DNA from: Theobroma cacao
Lineage: Eukaryota; Streptophyta; Magnoliopsida; Malvales; Malvaceae
NCBI RefSeq assembly: GCF_000208745.1
Contig: NC_030855.1
Coordinates: 1,348,409 to 1,412,408 of the forward strand
Direction: 5' to 3'
Length of the DNA stretch: 64,000 bases
Below, piece after piece: positions 10,625 through 20,223 of the stretch. The position numbers were made by a program, and so were the translations under genes. How positions within the stretch are numbered: the first letter of the stretch is position 1; the number at the start of each line of letters is the position of its first letter. The notes beneath the pieces were generated by a model. The model had not been told where the DNA came from and ran no database searches. It saw only the letters and a list, made by a program, of their open reading frames with translations.

Positions 10625-12450
10625 ATGATTTTCATTATGAAGATATCAAGATATTTCCTCTTTCACTCACTAATTATCAGCTTGGCTCTTGCATTTCTAA
10701 TCCATGCCGAAGATCAATCAAGTTTGGTCACTCAAATTGGTATAAACAACCGTATGATGAATTTAATTTCATTACGAAATTAGTAAAAATTTAAATACTT
10801 TCTGCCTTAATTTCCTTTTCAAATTTTGATTTAGTTAGATTGTGGGTTGTCAGAGGATTCGAGCTATACTGATTCCAGAACAAACATAAATTATATTTCA
10901 AATGCAACATACATCCAAACTGGCTCAAGTAAGAGAATATTACCAGAATTTAGAGCAGATGTATAGCAGAGGTACTGGATTGTTAAAACCTGACCCTCAA
11001 AAACGGGGGAGAAGTACTTAATCAGAGCAGGTTTCATGTATGGAAACTATGCTGAAAAAATGTAATACCACAATTTGATATTCATATAGATATAGGACCT
11101 AATTTGTGGGATACAGTGACATTAGAAAATGGAGAGGATGCTATGGTCAGCAAAATTATTCATCTTCTTCAATCTAGGTATTTGTATGTTTGTCTTGTGA
11201 ATACTGGGAATGACCACCATAACAAAATTTGTGGATCCAAATTAAGAACATTAAACTTTTCTACTATGCACCAAGATTTTCTCCATAGGCATAATTGTGT
11301 TGAATTCATTTCAGTTTCATCAACGGAGAAGTTTGAAATTGACTCCAGCAAAACACACCAATTACAGGATTCATCGAAAAGTCTTACAGTTCACTCATGC
11401 TCAGATCCAAAGGATAACAAACAATCTCAAAACAGTTCTTGATAAAGGAGGATTTGGAACAGTTTTTCACTACTATTTAGATGACACTCAAGTGGTGGTG
11501 AAGATGCTTTCTCCATCATCAGTTCAACGGCATAAGCAGTTTCATGCAGAGGTATGACATTGATCAAATAGTAACTTATACATCACATTAATTAATACCT
11601 CATTTGGATAAATAAAACTTATTAAGATTTGGGTTTTGGGTTATAGGTGGAACTTCTACTGAGAGTTAATCATAGAAACTTGACAGCACTTATTGGGTAT
11701 TGCGGTGATGGCATTAACATGGAGCTAATCTATGGGTAAATCGCCCAAGAAAACTTAGCAAGGCATCTCAAAGGTAAGATTAAGACATAAGCCTTTCATA
11801 CTCCAACTCATTCACTTAAAAAGGTTTATGTCTGATGAGACGCCCAAATAAATTTTTTCATTGATATGATGCATTAACCATTAAGCACAAACTCTTAATT
11901 AAGTTAATTCAATAATTATTAGGTTCGGTGACTAAAATCTTCAACCCTAAACATGGTTATTTTTCTTTTATTACATTTAAACGGAAATGAAAAAGCTTTT
12001 GATTTTGAAATGATACTTAATTTTCAAAACAATAAATAAAAATGAAAAAGAAAAAAAACAAAAATTAGCTTTTAATGGATGTAGATAGCAGTAGAGGTGT
12101 TTTGAATTGGGAAGGAAGACTTGGCATATATAGTCCTCGAAGCAGTACAAGGTTAATTGGCCTGCATGTTTGCCTAATTTTTTTTCTCTGTTTTTCCTAA
12201 TTTACGTGGGAATGAATGTTAATTAATAATAAACAAAAAATTAAATGCAGGATTGGAGTAATTGCACCTATGATCCACAGAAATATGAAGCGCAGCAACA
12301 TCTTGTTAACTGAAAGCTCGCGTGCAAAACTATCTGATTTTGGGTTCTAAAAGGCTTTCACACTTGAAGGTGACAGCCATGTCTATACTGTGGTTGCTGG
12401 TACCCCTGGATCCGTTGACCCTGACAAAGTAGTAGTTTTCATGTATCAGT
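10625..12450 (+). pseudogene. Malectin-like LRR receptor kinase pseudogene
   Basis: Fragments appear in the right order for a plant malectin-like receptor kinase. First come a signal peptide (ISRYFLFHSLIISLALAFLIHA, in part) and the malectin-like start LDCGLSEDSSYTD with INYISNATYIQTG at about 10840-10960. These are followed by YLIRAGFMYGNY and LWDTVTLENG at about 11010-11140. The kinase N-lobe lies at about 11400-11560 (DKGGFGTVFH, VVVKMLS), then [20 protein letters not shown] near 11650 and LNWEGRLGI near 12097. The catalytic loop HRNMKRSNILL and TVVAGTPG fall at 12277-12425. The leucine-rich repeats and transmembrane segment are missing, and stops and frameshifts are frequent. HRN replaces HRD. 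It is not expressible as a receptor. Confidence 0.85.
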
Positions 12451-12652
12451 AGTCCTCTACTTGAATCAAATATATAACCTTTTTTTTTTTTTTTGAAGTT
12501 TGAATCAAATTTATAACTTAAAGAGAAAGCAACAAAATCCTTGTCCTGTATGAACTAGAAAACCAACTTTTAGCTCAAGAAGTTCCGATCATATATATAT
12601 ATATATGAATATTCTAATAGCAGCATCAGTTCTTCAAGTTAATTAAGAGAGA

Positions 12653-13702
12653 ATGGAGGTGAAAGGAGTGAGGATTAGGGTTCTTGGAAAGGGAACGTAT
12701 GGTGTCGTATATTTGCTGAAAACAAATATTCCTACTTCTCAGTTATATGCAGTAAAATCTGCTGATGAGGAAATGGCTTCTACCCTTCACAAGGAACAGG
12801 AAATCCTTCAACAGTTTAGTGGTTGCCCCAATATCGTTCGATGTTTTGGTGGTTTCACGAGTGTAGAATGTGGAAGGAAGATTTTCAACCTGTTTCTTGA
12901 ATATGCTTCACGAGGATGTCTTGCGGATTTGATGAAGGAGTACGGTGGGAAAATACCAGAACGACATGCTAAGTTCTATGCACGGATGATACTTGAAGGG
13001 CTCGTCGATATTCACCGAAAAGGATACATCCATTCTGATCTCAAGCCACGGAATATTCTGGTTTTCCCTTCTCAAGATGGGATTAGTTTAGATACTCTAA
13101 AGATCGCCGACTTTGGGTTAGTTAAAAAGTATGGGGTAAAAGATACAAATGATTGGGAATATGGTTTTCGAGGTACTGCTCCTTACATGTCTCCTGAATC
13201 TATCATCGGATACATCACTGGTGCATTGGATATATGGTCACTCGGTTGCATAATGGTTGAGATGCTTACTGGTAAATTGCCATTGGCTTTCCGTAATCTG
13301 AAGGATTTGAGGGACAAGCTTTTGAGGGGAGAATCACCCAACATCCCAGCAAACATGTCGAGTATGGGCAAGAATTTCTTAATTAAGTGTTTCGCTAGGG
13401 ATCCCAACGAAAGGTGGACAGCTAGTATGCTGTTAAGCCACCCTTATCTTCTCCCAGAGCACACCTTTTCTCTGCCTGTAACAGGTTTCCTGCAATGCAA
13501 CCCATCCCTTGCTTCAATAAATTTTCAAGTGGCAGAAGCATTCCACTCTCCAAAAGGTTACGAGTTGTTTCCAAGTGGAACAAGAAAAATTTTAGACGAC
13601 TTGTTCAGGATGCAGCTAATAAAACAAGTTACGGATATGAAGTTGGGCGTCTGGTGCATGCAAAAGAATCAACATGAGACCTCAAAGTTGAGAATACAGT
13701 AG
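12653..13702 (+). CDS. MAPKKK17/20-like serine/threonine kinase, copy 2
   Basis: Single-exon 349-aa protein made almost entirely of a protein kinase domain. Visible are the glycine loop GKGTYGVV (12-19), the ATP Lys in YAVK (K35), the catalytic loop HSDLKPRN (127-134), DFG (153-155), and MSPES in place of the usual APE. These features and the compact N-terminal placement fit the plant MAPKKK17-21 clade, soluble kinases that activate MAPKKs in stress and abscisic-acid signalling. The residue before the catalytic Asp is Ser, so it is a non-RD kinase. The start is set by the conserved leader and by alignment with copy 3. It is one of three tandem copies. About 21 substitutions separate it from copy 3. 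Which MAPKK it acts on cannot be told from sequence. Confidence 0.9.
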   Translation: MEVKGVRIRVLGKGTYGVVYLLKTNIPTSQLYAVKSADEEMASTLHKEQEILQQFSGCPNIVRCFGGFTSVECGRKIFNLFLEYASRGCLADLMKEYGGKIPERHAKFYARMILEGLVDIHRKGYIHSDLKPRNILVFPSQDGISLDTLKIADFGLVKKYGVKDTNDWEYGFRGTAPYMSPESIIGYITGALDIWSLGCIMVEMLTGKLPLAFRNLKDLRDKLLRGESPNIPANMSSMGKNFLIKCFARDPNERWTASMLLSHPYLLPEHTFSLPVTGFLQCNPSLASINFQVAEAFHSPKGYELFPSGTRKILDDLFRMQLIKQVTDMKLGVWCMQKNQHETSKLRIQ

Positions 13703-14269
13703 AGAGTTACCCTTCTTTCTTCTTCTTGTTTATATTTGTAAAGAACTTGCCATTAAAGCAATCCTAGTATCCTTCCATTTGTTTATTTTGTTTATCTTCT
13801 CTGGACCTTTCTTATCAAATGTTCTTGACATGACATGGTATTTTCTATATCCATAGTCATTAATCTTTGTACTTGAAATGCTTAATTTTCAATCTAATTG
13901 AGTAATGGCCAATTGTACACGTTGCTGAAGGTTTATATTTTCCATAGAGATATTCCCCATTCTCAACCCTTTAATCAAGCTTTTAAATTGTTGGATCAAA
14001 ATCTGTATTAATTTATGAGGATTTGAACTTGCTTGAAGAAGACAAGCAAGGCTTTGAGCAAGGCTGGCAGTGTTTAGTTTCTCTTGGGACTTCCTTTGTG
14101 TCAAAAAAGAAAGGAATTTCGAGGTTTCTTTTGCTTGTATTTAATTAACAAGAGGGAAAGAGATGAACCAATAACTTCTTGTTCCCAATAGTTTACTTGT
14201 ATCAAGCGCATGCTCTAATTCAAATGCTACTTTTGTTTTGTGACAAAATAAACATATTATCTCAGCATT
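13703..14269. other. Intergenic, downstream of kinase copy 2
   Basis: The first 350 bases are homologous to the region after kinase copy 3 (16092-16440), including GATATTCCCCAT. This shows that the duplication unit extends past the stop codon. Copy 2 carries extra sequence at about 14020-14215 that is absent after copy 3. A 71-codon open frame on the minus strand at 13889-14104 lies in this homologous noncoding DNA and is not supported as a gene. Confidence 0.6.
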
Positions 14270-14512
14270 TTGACAATTGTAAAACAAGGGGAACAAAAAG
14301 AGAAATCAAAGAAAAAGCTTGCTCTAGATGGATGATAAAAAGCAGGTAAGTTACATTTTACTTATGTATATAAATAATAGCAGTAAAGCTATTCTTGTTA
14401 GCTCAATTATCAAAAACCTTAACAAAGATAACAGCCTTAAATTGCTCTCGATCAATTTAAAGCTATTAATTATTATCAAAAAAATAAAAAAGCAGTAAAA
14501 TTAGGGTCAGGA
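14270..14512. repeat. Dispersed duplicate of 19170-19400
   Basis: This block, containing AAAAGCTTGCTCTAGATGG and AAAAGCAGGTAAGTTACATT, recurs in the same orientation at about 19170-19400 downstream of the oxidase gene. Only scattered differences are seen. It suggests that the array once extended, or was copied, across the oxidase gene. Confidence 0.85.
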
Positions 14513-14852
14513 AGACTTGGCATATGTAGTCCTGGAAGCAGCACAAGGTTAATTGGCATGCATATTTGCCTAATTTTTTTTTCTCTGATTTTCCTATTTT
14601 ATTTGGGAATGATTAATGCTAATTAATAATAAACAAAAAATGAAATGCAGGACTGGAGTATTTGCACCTACAATCCACAGAAATGTGAAGTGCAGCAACA
14701 TCTTGTTAACTGAAAGCTTGCATGCAAAACTATCTGATTTTCGGTTATCCAAGGCTTTCACTCTTGAAGGTGACAGTCATGTCTACACTGTGGTTGCCGA
14801 TACCCCTGGATACGTTGACCCTGACAAAGTAGTAGTTTTCATGTATCAATAG
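14505..14852 (+). pseudogene. Receptor kinase remnant before kinase copy 3
   Basis: A second, shorter copy of the receptor-kinase 3' part sits at the same distance before its kinase as in copy 2. An exon scrap (GGAAGACTTGGCATATG) lies at 14509. The main piece at 14650-14852 encodes HRNVKCSNILLTESL, KLSDFRLSKAF (the DFG motif reads DFR) and TVVADTPGYVDP. The catalytic HRD reads HRN. It ends in a stop shortly after the activation segment. Both catalytic motifs are broken and the remaining domains are absent. Confidence 0.85.
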
Positions 14853-15050
14853 TCCTCTACTTGAATCAAATATATAGCTTTTTTTAAAAAAAAAAAATTG
14901 AATCAAATTTATAACTTGAAGAGAAAGCAACTAAATCCTTGTTCTCTATGAACTAAAAAACCAACTTTTAGCTCAATAAGTTCCAATCATACATATATAA
15001 ATATGAATGTTCTAATAGCAGCATCAGTTCTTCAAGTTAATTAAGAGAGA

Positions 15051-16091
15051 ATGGAGGTGAAAGGAGTGAGGATTAGGGTTCTTGGAAAGGGAACGTATGG
15101 TGTCGTATATTTGCTGAAAACAAGTATTCCAACTTGTCAGTTATATGCTGTAAAATCTGCTGATGAGGAAATGGCTTCTTCTCTTCACAAGGAACAGGAA
15201 ATCCTTCAACAGTTTATTGGTTGCCCCAATATCGTTCGATGCTTTGGTGGTTTCACGAGTGTAGAACGTCAAAGAAAGGTTTTCAACCTGTTTCTTGAAT
15301 ATGCTTCAGGAGGATGTCTGTTGGATTTGATGAAGGAGTACGGTGGCAAAATACCAGAACGACATGCTAAGTACTATGCACGGATGATACTTGAAGGGCT
15401 CGTCGATATTCACAGAAAAGGATACATCCATTCTGATCTCAAACCAGGGAATATTCTGGTTTTCCCTTCTCAAGATGGTACTGCTTTAGATACTTTAAAG
15501 ATTGCCGACTTTGGGTTAGTTAGAAAGTATGGGGTAAAAGATACAAATGATTGGGAATATGGTTTTCGAGGTACTGCTCCTTACATGTCTCCTGAATCTA
15601 TCATCGGATACATCACTGGCGCATTGGATATATGGTCACTCGGTTGCATAATGGTTGAGATGCTTACTGGTAAATTGCCATTGGCTTTTCGTGATCTCAA
15701 GGATTTGAGGGACAAGCTTTTGAGGGGAGAATCACCCAACATCCCAGAAAACATGTCGAGTATGGGCAAGAATTTCTTAATGAAGTGTTTCGCTAGGGAT
15801 CCCAACGAAAGGTGGACAGCTAGTATGCTGTTAAGCCACCCTTATCTTCTCCCAGAGCACACCTTTTCTCTGCCTGTAACAGGTTTCCTGCAATGCAACC
15901 CATCCCTTGCTTCAGTAAATTTTCAGGAGGCAGAAGCATTCCACTCTCCAAGAGGTTACGAGTTGTTCCCAAGTGGAACAAGAAAAATTCTAGACGACTT
16001 GTTCAGGATGCAGCTAATAAAACAAGTTACGGATATGAAGTTGGGCGTCTGGTGCATGCAAAGGAATCAACATGAGACCTCAAAGTTGTGA
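15051..16091 (+). CDS. MAPKKK17/20-like serine/threonine kinase, copy 3
   Basis: Single-exon 346-aa kinase, paralogous to copy 2, with a constant offset of 2,398 bp between the starts. All main motifs are intact: GKGTYGVV (12-19), K35, HSDLKPGN (127-134), DFG (153-155), GTAPYMSPES. Like copy 2 it is a non-RD kinase and probably acts at the top of a MAPK cascade in the cytosol or nucleus. The C-terminus is three residues shorter because the Arg codon AGA of copy 2 is TGA here. The immediate 5' leader (GCATCAGTTCTTCAAG…) is conserved in all three copies, so promoter function may be shared. Without expression data I cannot say whether both intact copies are used. Confidence 0.9.
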   Translation: MEVKGVRIRVLGKGTYGVVYLLKTSIPTCQLYAVKSADEEMASSLHKEQEILQQFIGCPNIVRCFGGFTSVERQRKVFNLFLEYASGGCLLDLMKEYGGKIPERHAKYYARMILEGLVDIHRKGYIHSDLKPGNILVFPSQDGTALDTLKIADFGLVRKYGVKDTNDWEYGFRGTAPYMSPESIIGYITGALDIWSLGCIMVEMLTGKLPLAFRDLKDLRDKLLRGESPNIPENMSSMGKNFLMKCFARDPNERWTASMLLSHPYLLPEHTFSLPVTGFLQCNPSLASVNFQEAEAFHSPRGYELFPSGTRKILDDLFRMQLIKQVTDMKLGVWCMQRNQHETSKL

Positions 16092-17050
16092 ATACAGTAG
16101 AGATTTACCCTTCTTTCTTCTTCTTGTTTATATTTGTAAAGAACTTGCTATTACAGCAATCCTGGTATCCTTCCATTGTTTTATTTTGTTTATCTTCTCT
16201 GGACTTTTCTTATCAAATGTTCTTGACATGACATGGTATTTTCTATATCCATAGTCATTAATCTTTGTACTTGAAATGCTTAATTAATTTTTCAATCCAA
16301 TTGAGTAATGGGCATTTGTACACATTTCTAAAAGTTTATATTTTCATATAGATATTCCCCATGCACATCCCTTTAATTAAGCTTTTTTGTTGTTGGATAA
16401 AAATCTGTGCTGATTACTTTTGTTTTGCGACAAAATAAACATCTGACATTAGCATTCTAACGGTAGTGCATGTTAGAACAAAAACCAAAGATGTCAACAG
16501 ACTATATTCATCAATATCCTACCCATAACATAAGATTTAGAGATTTTATACTCAAATTTAAGACAAATTTGAATACAATTATCCAACCCATAACATAAGA
16601 TTTAGATATTTTATACTCAAATTTAAAACAAATTCGAGTACACGTTTTAATACTCATCTCGAGTTAGGATAAATTTCGAATATCACCGTTAATAATAACA
16701 AAATAAATCATATCAAGAATTCTTCAGTAGTAGCTGAGCAAAAAAAAAATTTCTTCAGTAGTAGTTAGGACTCCTGCCTTTTGTTAATGGATTCAAAAAA
16801 ATGTTGATTGAACTACAAATGAGAAATTGTGCCTGCTAAATTAATTACGTAAAAAAATGCTAGTGATGACATTGGTTGCCGACTGAGATAAAAAGGACAA
16901 GAGAGTTAATTTAATGGATATTCTTCACCTTCAAGATTGGAATGATCGCCATTCTTCTATTTGATGTTACCATAAAATTCTGCATGAGGCGACAAGCCGA
17001 CCTTAGAGCCAGGACTGCTGCTGAAACGCTCCACTTTATCTAAGAATGTG
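16092..17050. other. Intergenic between kinase copy 3 and the oxidase gene
   Basis: The first 350 bases are the shared 3' flank of the kinase array. A tandem repeat of about 65 bp occupies about 16521-16650 (ACCCATAACATAAGATTTAG at 16521 and 16586). The rest is AT-rich. No gene is seen. Confidence 0.7.
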
Positions 17051-17057
17051 CAGTTCA

Positions 17058-17067
17058 AATATATACT
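17058..17067 (+). promoter_or_regulatory. Candidate TATA box of the oxidase gene
   Basis: AAATATATAC lies 45-54 bases before the start codon at 17112. The spacing would give a very short 5' leader. Position and sequence are the only support. Confidence 0.4.
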
Positions 17068-17111
17068 TAAAACTCATCAGGTGAAAGCCTGGATTCAAGA
17101 GATAAAGAGAA

Positions 17112-18713
17112 ATGAAGCACAGAATTCTAGTGTCTCTGCTATCCCTCTTCATTTCGCAGGCTATTTCAGATTCAATCCATGGTGATTTTACACGGTGTAT
17201 GTCAACCCAGTTTAGAGACTACACTCGAAGCTTCGAAATCATCTTCACCTCAGATTCCCCTTTATATTCATCTATTTTGCAGTCTACTTTACAAAACATG
17301 AGATGGTTGAATTCCTCAACCTCAACACCTCTTCTCATAATCACACCCTTCCATGAGTCTGAAATCCAAGCAGCCCTTGTTTGTAGCAAAAAGCTTGGTT
17401 TGCAAATCAGGGTCCGAAGTGGTGGCCATGACTATGAAGGCCTATCATACTCATGCAAGACCCCATTTATCATCATTGATCTTACCAACCTTCGAGCAAT
17501 AGAAATCAATGTTGAGGAAGAAACCGTTTGGGTTCAGTCTGGGGCGACTCTTGGCGAGCTTTACTATGCCATAGGCAAGAAAAGTAGCATCCATGCATTC
17601 CCTGCTGGACTCTGCCCTACTGTGGGGGTTGGTGGACACTTCAGTGGAGGTGGTTTAGGGAACTTGATGAGGAAGTATGGCCTTGCAGCAGATAATGTCC
17701 TAGATGCTTACTTGATGGATGTCAATGGACGAATTTTGGACAGAAAAGCCATGGGTGAGAACCTGTTTTGGGCAATTAGAGGAGGTGGCGGTGCAAGCTT
17801 CGGGATCATACTTTCTTGGAAAATCAGGCTTGTTCGAGTTCCACAGACAGTGACAGCTTTTACCATTTCAAAAACAATAGAACAAGGTGCCACAAAGCTG
17901 GTGCATAGGTGGCAATACATTGCTGATAAATTACCTGAAGATCTGTTCATCAGGGTCATCATTCAAGATGTCCAAGGAAGTGGCCACAGAAATAACAAAA
18001 CCATCCAAGCTTCTTTCAACTCACTATTTCTTGGAGAAATTGACAGACTTATACCATTTATGAATGAAAGCTTCCCTGAGCTTGGATTGCTGGCTGAGGA
18101 CTGCATTCAAATGAGTTGGGTTGAATCCACCCTCTATTTTGCAGGATTCCAGCAAGGGCAGCCCCTAGAGGTCCTGTTAGACAAAACTCAACCATATAAG
18201 AGCAGTTTTAAGGCGAAATCAGATTTTGTTAGGGAACCAATACCTGAAGAAGGACTAGAAGGAATATGGAAGATGTTTTTGGCTGAAGAGATGGTTTTCA
18301 TGATAATGGATCCCTTTGGTGGAAAGACGAATACAATTCCCGTATCTTCAGTACCTTTTCCCCACAGAAAGGAGAATTTGTACAATATACAGTACATAGT
18401 GAAATGGCAAGTCAACGATGTTAAGGCTTCCCACAAGCATATACACTGGATCAGGATGTTATATGAATACATGAGCCCATATGTTTCAAAAGGTCCAAGG
18501 GCTGCCTATCTTAACTACAGGGATCTGGACTTGGGAACCAACAGCCAGGGCAGCACAAGCTATGCAGAGGCAAGTGAATGGGGCAAAAAGTACTTCAAGG
18601 GTAACTTCAAGAGACTGGCAAGGGTGAAAAGCATGACAGATCCACACAATTTTTTTAGAAATGAACAGAGCATTCCACCTCTTCCCACACCTGGGAAAAA
18701 GAAGTACAAATAA
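17112..18713 (+). CDS. Berberine-bridge-enzyme-like FAD-linked oxidase
   Basis: Single-exon 533-aa protein, the usual length for this family. It has an N-terminal signal peptide (hydrophobic residues about 5-18), so it is predicted to be secreted or vacuolar/cell-wall located. The FAD-binding PCMH domain runs from about residue 73 to 250. His106 (RSGGHDYEG) and Cys168 (GLCPTVGVGGH) are the two residues that attach FAD covalently in family members. The C-terminal BBE domain carries the NYRDLDLG motif with the conserved Tyr and ends with DPHNFFRNEQSIP. Characterised relatives oxidise oligosaccharides, monolignols or alkaloid precursors; the substrate here cannot be told. No frameshifts are seen. 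The intronless structure is typical of tandemly expanding members, although only one copy is in the window. Confidence 0.95.
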   Translation: MKHRILVSLLSLFISQAISDSIHGDFTRCMSTQFRDYTRSFEIIFTSDSPLYSSILQSTLQNMRWLNSSTSTPLLIITPFHESEIQAALVCSKKLGLQIRVRSGGHDYEGLSYSCKTPFIIIDLTNLRAIEINVEEETVWVQSGATLGELYYAIGKKSSIHAFPAGLCPTVGVGGHFSGGGLGNLMRKYGLAADNVLDAYLMDVNGRILDRKAMGENLFWAIRGGGGASFGIILSWKIRLVRVPQTVTAFTISKTIEQGATKLVHRWQYIADKLPEDLFIRVIIQDVQGSGHRNNKTIQASFNSLFLGEIDRLIPFMNESFPELGLLAEDCIQMSWVESTLYFAGFQQGQPLEVLLDKTQPYKSSFKAKSDFVREPIPEEGLEGIWKMFLAEEMVFMIMDPFGGKTNTIPVSSVPFPHRKENLYNIQYIVKWQVNDVKASHKHIHWIRMLYEYMSPYVSKGPRAAYLNYRDLDLGTNSQGSTSYAEASEWGKKYFKGNFKRLARVKSMTDPHNFFRNEQSIPPLPTPGKKKYK

Positions 18714-20223
18714 ATAAATGTTTCTGAAACTCTCTCTAGTACTGTCCCTCTATATCAATTAGAGTTTCTAAGTTCTAACCAAGACACGATTTCTTCAACA
18801 CAATGATGAAAATTTCCCAGGATTTCAAGTTTCTTGTTTTCTTTGGTTACCAAAGAGAATGTCACAGCTTCAAACGAGAAAATTTCAGGAACCAGTCTCT
18901 GTGGACTGCTAAATATAAAAGGATACAAGGAGCAGATAAAGAGTCATCGCATTGTGTTAATAAGTTTTTGCTGCTTATCACTTCCATTTCCAATGAGATT
19001 TTTCCCAATACAAAAACGTTGGGGGGGTTTTTTTTATGTATTATCTCCATTCCTCCAAAGTATGAAATATGGCGAGAAGCAATCATTTAACTGATAAACT
19101 TTTCCCATGCCATTTAATAAGTTTCTACTATTTTATTGCTACTACCATTCATAATTGAAACACTTCTTTTGTGATTTTAAAACAAGGAAAAAAATTGAGA
19201 AATCAAAGAAAAAGCTTGCTCTAGATGGATGATAAAAAGCAGGTAAGTTACATTTTACTTATGTACATAAATAATAGCACTTAAGCTATTCTTGTTAGCT
19301 CAATTATCAAAAAACCTTAACAAAGAAAATAGCCTTAAATTGCTAACAATTTTTATCTAAAATTAGAATAGCAGTAAAGTTAGGGGCAGGAAAAGCATCA
19401 AAAGCAAACTATAGGACCTCAAGCCATTGACTAGGCGACTACTCAAGGCAATATGTGATCATCTTAATTGTCCTATCAATCTTTCTTGTTTCTTATAATG
19501 GCCTTCACATGGGTTTAGCCATTCTAATTATTCTATAGATGCCAGAACATTATCCAGCAATGAAAAAATTGTTTGGTGTTGATATATATATATTTAAGAA
19601 AACAGTAAAAAGGAGAAAAAAGAGATGGAAGTGAAGACTTACAGCTTTAAACATTCTGTACTGTGAACTCGCCAATATCTGTTTGGGAGACTGAAGTATC
19701 TTTCCCCATCAACCAAAAACAAATGGCACAGGGCCAACTCCTATTCTTCAATCATAGCCAAAGGGCCTTTCTCCCTAGGAAGATATGGCCAACTCCTGTT
19801 CAGCAGAGGACAGGGATCATCTAATGCTAACCTGAACTTCACAGTGCTCTGGAACTGCAATTATAATGGAAAAACTTCCAAAAGAAAAAATTGCAAAGAC
19901 GAAAAGCCATAAGCAACAAAAACGAAATTCAAGTTGGAAAGTTTGAATTTCCATAATTTCTTTGAACAAATCAAAATAATATAAAAAATTAATGTTTGTA
20001 CAGACAACAGCAATAGGATACAGTTGTGCCCCAACACTATGCAGTCACAGACTGGGGTAACATGAAACGGAAACAAAAAGGTGTTCATGTCCCAAAACCT
20101 ACCAGTCTGGAGAAACTACTTTTAATTGCTCATATGATAAAGCTCTACCAAAATTCCTTACATGTATCCTAATTTAAAAATATTGCAACTCGAATTTCAC
20201 AGCAAGCTGATGATGCAACTATC
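18714..20223. other. Intergenic between convergent genes
   Basis: This contains the 3' ends of the oxidase and of the minus-strand coiled-coil gene. It also holds the second copy of the array block (about 19170-19400) and a short TA run near 19584. Open frames of 75-95 codons here show no recognisable domain. No gene is called. Confidence 0.6.

Noticed and set aside
13889..14104. 71-codon minus-strand frame after kinase copy 2
   Set aside because: It lies in the noncoding 3' flank that is duplicated after copy 3, where the frame is not conserved.
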